In this document: positions 5,249-6,256 of the stretch, piece after piece
Layout of the letters: each line of letters starts with the position of its first letter
How positions within the stretch are numbered: the stretch's first letter is position 1
Program-made: the position numbers and the translations under genes
Notes under the pieces: generated by a model
What the model saw: only the letters and a program-made list of their open reading frames with translations
Databases searched by the model: none
What the model was told of the DNA's origin: nothing
Assembly: GCA_905210545.1 (NCBI GenBank)
Contig: CAJLXC010000062.1
Span: forward strand, 1-6,256
Direction of reading: 5' to 3'
Length of the DNA stretch: 6,256 nucleotides
Source: an uncultured Eubacteriales bacterium
Lineage (GTDB): Bacteria; Bacillota; Clostridia; Christensenellales; Borkfalkiaceae

Positions 5249-6070
5249 TCAGCCTTCTATAAGGGCGCGCGCCATCATATAGTCGACTATAGCCACTTCG
5301 CTTTTTCCAGACATTACTTCGAGGAAAGCGTCCGATTGAGAGTCTACCTGAACAAGCCCGCCGCTTAAAGAAGCGTTAGCTTTTATAAAGCTTTCTCCCG
5401 CAGAACCCGTTTCCGCCGCGATTCTGAGCCCGCCCATTTTGTTTACGTCGGAATATTTGTCGGCGTTCTTTTTAAGAACTACCGCTACCTGTCTGTTTTC
5501 CATATAGGGTTTGGTAACGTCTGCCGCGCCGGTGATTTCGTTCGTTATGGTCATACCGTTCCAGATGCAATCTATTTTTTCCGCCGTAAGGTCGAGAAGT
5601 TTGTTGCCCCAGTCGATTTCCTTAAAATCAGGGGTAACTCCGAGTTTTGCACAAACCAGCTTTGCGAGATCCGCGTCGAAGCCTATCCATTCGGAACTGC
5701 CTTCTTCACGATAATCCATAGGCTTATAGTCGGTGATACCTATCACAAGCGTTCCTTTGTCTTTTATCTTTTTAAAGTCTCCGCTGTTTTCGTTGGAGGC
5801 TGCCGCGGGTTCGTATTCGCTCACTCCCGCAACGCCGTATTTCTTGGCAAGCTCCGAAAGCTTGTTTTCTTCTATAAGCTCTTTTATTGCTTCTTCTACT
5901 TTTCTCGTTAAATTCGAGCCTTTTCTGAACGCGATGCCGAAGGATTCGGTTTCGCCGCCGACTTCTACGATGGCAAGGTCTTTATAGGTGGTCGCACCGC
6001 ACGCGGTAAGAGCAAAGCACGCCGCTACCGCCATAATCGTCGCAAGTAAAAAAGTAACAAGTTTTTTCAT
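5249..6070 (-). CDS. Circularly permuted family-3 solute-binding lipoprotein of an amino-acid-type ABC importer
   Basis: This is the extracellular ligand receptor of the importer, 273 aa. AAGGAG (6080-6085) supports the ATG at 6070. Signal peptide 1-23 ends in lipobox LTAC, with lipid-anchor Cys24. Residues 29-80 (AIVEVGG, ESFGIAFRKGS 43-52, KVEEAIKELIEENKLSELAKKYGV) match what is normally the C-terminal end of this family, for example YGIAFPKG...LRENGT...IYKKWFG in E. coli GlnH. A polar linker (81-98) joins to the usual N-terminal start, KGTLVIGITDYKPMDY (105-120), then IGFDADLAKLVCAKLG (129-144), DCIWNGMTIT (167-176), KPYM (187-190), ETGSAGESF (220-228) and VDYMMARAL (262-270). The protein stops there, just where the missing C-terminal segment would begin. 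All elements of the fold are present once, in rotated order. The amino-group Asp appears as D263, but the usual carboxylate-binding Arg after NGMTIT is Ile179. First gene of the operon, behind a strong promoter. Confidence 0.93.
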   Translation of the reverse strand: MKKLVTFLLATIMAVAACFALTACGATTYKDLAIVEVGGETESFGIAFRKGSNLTRKVEEAIKELIEENKLSELAKKYGVAGVSEYEPAAASNENSGDFKKIKDKGTLVIGITDYKPMDYREEGSSEWIGFDADLAKLVCAKLGVTPDFKEIDWGNKLLDLTAEKIDCIWNGMTITNEITGAADVTKPYMENRQVAVVLKKNADKYSDVNKMGGLRIAAETGSAGESFIKANASLSGGLVQVDSQSDAFLEVMSGKSEVAIVDYMMARALIEG

Positions 6071-6112
6071 TTTTTTATTCTCCTTTCGTTTTGATTTAAC
6101 GCTTTAGTTTAT

Positions 6113-6135
6113 TAAAGTATCTTTATTATACTTTA
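6113..6135. promoter_or_regulatory. Candidate operator: palindrome over -10 and start site
   Basis: TAAAGTAT (6113-6120) and ATACTTTA (6128-6135) are perfect inverted 8-bp arms with a 7-bp spacer. One arm overlaps the -10 hexamer and the other the predicted +1, the classic position for a repressor site. AT-rich context makes chance possible. Confidence 0.4.
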
Positions 6136-6153
6136 TTACGTTAAAGTTGTAAA
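6125..6153 (-). promoter_or_regulatory. Near-consensus housekeeping promoter of the ABC operon
   Basis: Read on the minus strand: TTTACA (6153-6148), a 17-bp spacer, and a perfect TATAAT (6130-6125). The start is expected near 6118, leaving a leader of about 48 nt before the binding-protein ATG, with AAGGAG in place. Being this strong, it probably needs repression to be regulated. Confidence 0.75.
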
Positions 6154-6164
6154 GTGTTTTAACG
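6139..6164. promoter_or_regulatory. Candidate operator: inverted repeat around the -35
   Basis: CGTTAAA (6139-6145) and TTTAACG (6158-6164) are perfect inverted 7-bp arms flanking the -35 hexamer (6148-6153). A third copy, TTTAACG, lies in the leader at 6095-6101. Three occurrences of one 7-mer containing a CG within 70 AT-rich bases suggest a binding motif, unproven. Confidence 0.35.
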
Positions 6165-6191
6165 GGGTAATTTAAAAAAAATAAAATTTTT

Positions 6192-6219
6192 TTGAAAAAC
6201 CGGGAAAGGGGATTATATA
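6192..6219 (+). promoter_or_regulatory. Possible divergent promoter leading out of the window
   Basis: TTGAAA (6192-6197), a 16-bp spacer and TATATA (6214-6219) could drive a plus-strand gene beyond the window's right edge. The region 6205-6240 is nearly pure A/T with several TATA-like hexamers, so the call is weak. No coding sequence is seen from 6165 to 6256. Confidence 0.2.
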
Positions 6220-6256
6220 TAAACATTATATAATATATAAGAAAGATAATTCGGTA

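Noticed and set aside
6205..6240. TTATATAT / ATATATAA inverted repeat near the right edge
   Set aside because: It is low-complexity A/T sequence in which such symmetry is expected by chance.
1..6256. CRISPR array, tRNA, rRNA, insertion sequence or attachment site
   Set aside because: No regularly spaced repeats, tRNA cloverleaf, rRNA segments, transposase or flanking target duplications were seen on either strand.

Overview
The window looks like chromosome from an AT-rich, low-GC Gram-positive anaerobe, most likely an uncultured gut-type member of the Clostridia. The signs are AT-rich spacers, AAGGAG-type ribosome binding sites, lipoproteins with ACGG/ACGA lipoboxes, a BspA-type leucine-rich surface lipoprotein, a YerC/YecD TrpR-like regulator and a GlnQ/GlnP-type ABC operon. 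The assignment rests on style, not on a marker gene.

Plus strand, left part (1-1374): rsmG (16S rRNA G527 methyltransferase) overlaps a SLOG/DUF1273-type gene by 4 bases (ATGA), and a strong intrinsic terminator follows. The only convincing promoter for rsmG would place +1 on the A of its ATG, so the transcript may be leaderless.

Plus strand, middle part (1375-3371): a gene-free stretch of about 420 bases contains, after about 130 bases of plain AT-rich DNA, a compact regulatory unit. An extended -10 promoter is followed by about 184 nt of highly structured RNA. That RNA has a 16-bp closing stem, a 12-bp stem capped by two adjacent small hairpins, and an intrinsic terminator with competing antiterminator pairings. 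The terminator ends right before the ribosome binding site of a modular lipoprotein (Gly/Asp-rich segment, Cys/His repeats, BspA leucine-rich repeats). A 94-aa protein of unknown function follows, probably on the same transcript. A long hairpin in the convergent gap serves as a likely two-way terminator.

Minus strand (6256-3408): one amino-acid-type ABC operon runs from a near-consensus promoter (TTTACA-17-TATAAT) overlapped and flanked by palindromes. The order is solute-binding lipoprotein, stable hairpin, permease, ATPase, TrpR-like regulator; the last three genes are 2 bases apart. The binding protein is the most striking item. The segment that normally forms the C-terminus of family-3 solute-binding proteins sits directly behind the signal peptide, and the protein ends where that segment would normally begin. 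It therefore reads as a complete but circularly permuted binding protein. It also lacks the usual ligand-carboxylate arginine.

Best candidates for undescribed biology: the permuted binding protein with its operon-encoded TrpR-like regulator, and the unassigned terminator-controlled leader RNA in front of the lipoprotein.
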